Part shown: positions 5,769 to 5,960 of the stretch, in pieces
How the letters are laid out: each line of letters starts with the position of its first letter
Numbering within the stretch: the first letter of the stretch is position 1
NCBI GenBank assembly: GCA_900546685.1
Contig: UREB01000110.1
Coordinates: 1-5,960, forward strand
DNA length: 5,960 nt
Reading direction: 5' to 3'
Source of the DNA: an uncultured Eubacteriales bacterium
Lineage (GTDB): Bacteria; Bacillota; Clostridia; Christensenellales; QAND01
Made by a program: the position numbers and the translations under genes
The notes under the pieces: model-generated
Seen by the model: the letters and a program-made list of their open reading frames with translations, nothing else
Database searches by the model: none
Told to the model about the DNA's origin: nothing

Positions 5769-5960
5769 GAAGGAGTCCGGGGCGGGCAGTGCCCGCTCCC
5801 TTGTCCGGCCCAAGAGGCCTGCGTTGCAGGGGGAAGTGCCCCGGGGAGAGGCCATACACATCAGCGCCCCTTGGTCGTTGGGCTGTGCCCGCCGCCATGT
5901 CTGGTCCGGGAGGTCTGCATTGCCGGAGACAGTGCCCCGGGGAGAGGCCATACACATCAG
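5769..5960. repeat. 96-bp tandem repeat, two visible copies, reaching the window edge
   Basis: Two copies (5769-5864 and 5865-5960) are in tandem with a 96-base period. The last 30 bases of each (5835-5864 and 5931-5960) are identical. The middle about 50 bases are clearly related with scattered substitutions, and the first about 14 bases of the units do not match. The unit is strongly GC-rich. Because 96 is divisible by three, a minus-strand frame (5957-5736) encodes two related 32-residue units, each starting MCMASPRGT, and runs to TGA 5736-5738. Other frames on both strands are also open across it, so I do not call a protein. The array may continue to the right of the window. Confidence 0.75.

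Noticed and set aside
5769..5960. CRISPR array
   Set aside because: Only two long units with divergent related interiors are present, not short identical repeats with unique spacers.

Overview
The window looks like a chromosomal piece of a GC-rich Firmicute, most likely a clostridial anaerobe. The reasons are the strong AGGAGG-type ribosome binding sites, the overlapping gene junctions, the intrinsic terminators with T-tracts, a thiamine operon under a TPP riboswitch with a terminator, and a ThiC with a short N-terminus. The genus cannot be read from the sequence.

Layout, left to right. Positions 1-183 (+) are the last 60 codons of an ABC-transporter ATPase. It is followed after 17 bases by ridA (201-584, +), and an intrinsic terminator at 594-621 closes that unit. 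Positions 622-1110 hold no intact gene. On the minus strand, however, about 635-1093 has coding character interrupted by an in-frame stop and apparent frame changes, and I read it as a candidate decayed gene. A second terminator (1111-1136) then ends a minus-strand operon running leftward from about 5520: thiD (5348-4533), thiC (4536-3223), thiM (3221-2391), thiE (2407-1775) and a HAD-family phosphatase gene (1778-1146). All junctions overlap or are 1 base apart, so translation is probably coupled throughout.

The operon's control region is unusually easy to read: a sigma-A type promoter (TTGACT, 17-base spacer, TAGAAT), a TPP riboswitch that begins at about the predicted transcription start (5520-5431), and an intrinsic terminator (5403-5374) just before thiD. 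High TPP is expected to stop transcription before thiD.

Together the enzymes make the pyrimidine half (ThiC, ThiD), salvage the thiazole half (ThiM) and join the two (ThiE) to give thiamine phosphate. The last gene may dephosphorylate thiamine phosphate or another intermediate. No thiazole-synthesis gene (thiG, thiH, thiS, thiF) is in the window.

The right end (about 5555-5960) has no convincing gene. It is very GC-rich near the edge and carries two copies of a 96-bp tandem repeat that runs into the window boundary. The central operon is well-known biology. The less explained parts are the decayed minus-strand stretch, the edge repeat and the substrate of the HAD enzyme.
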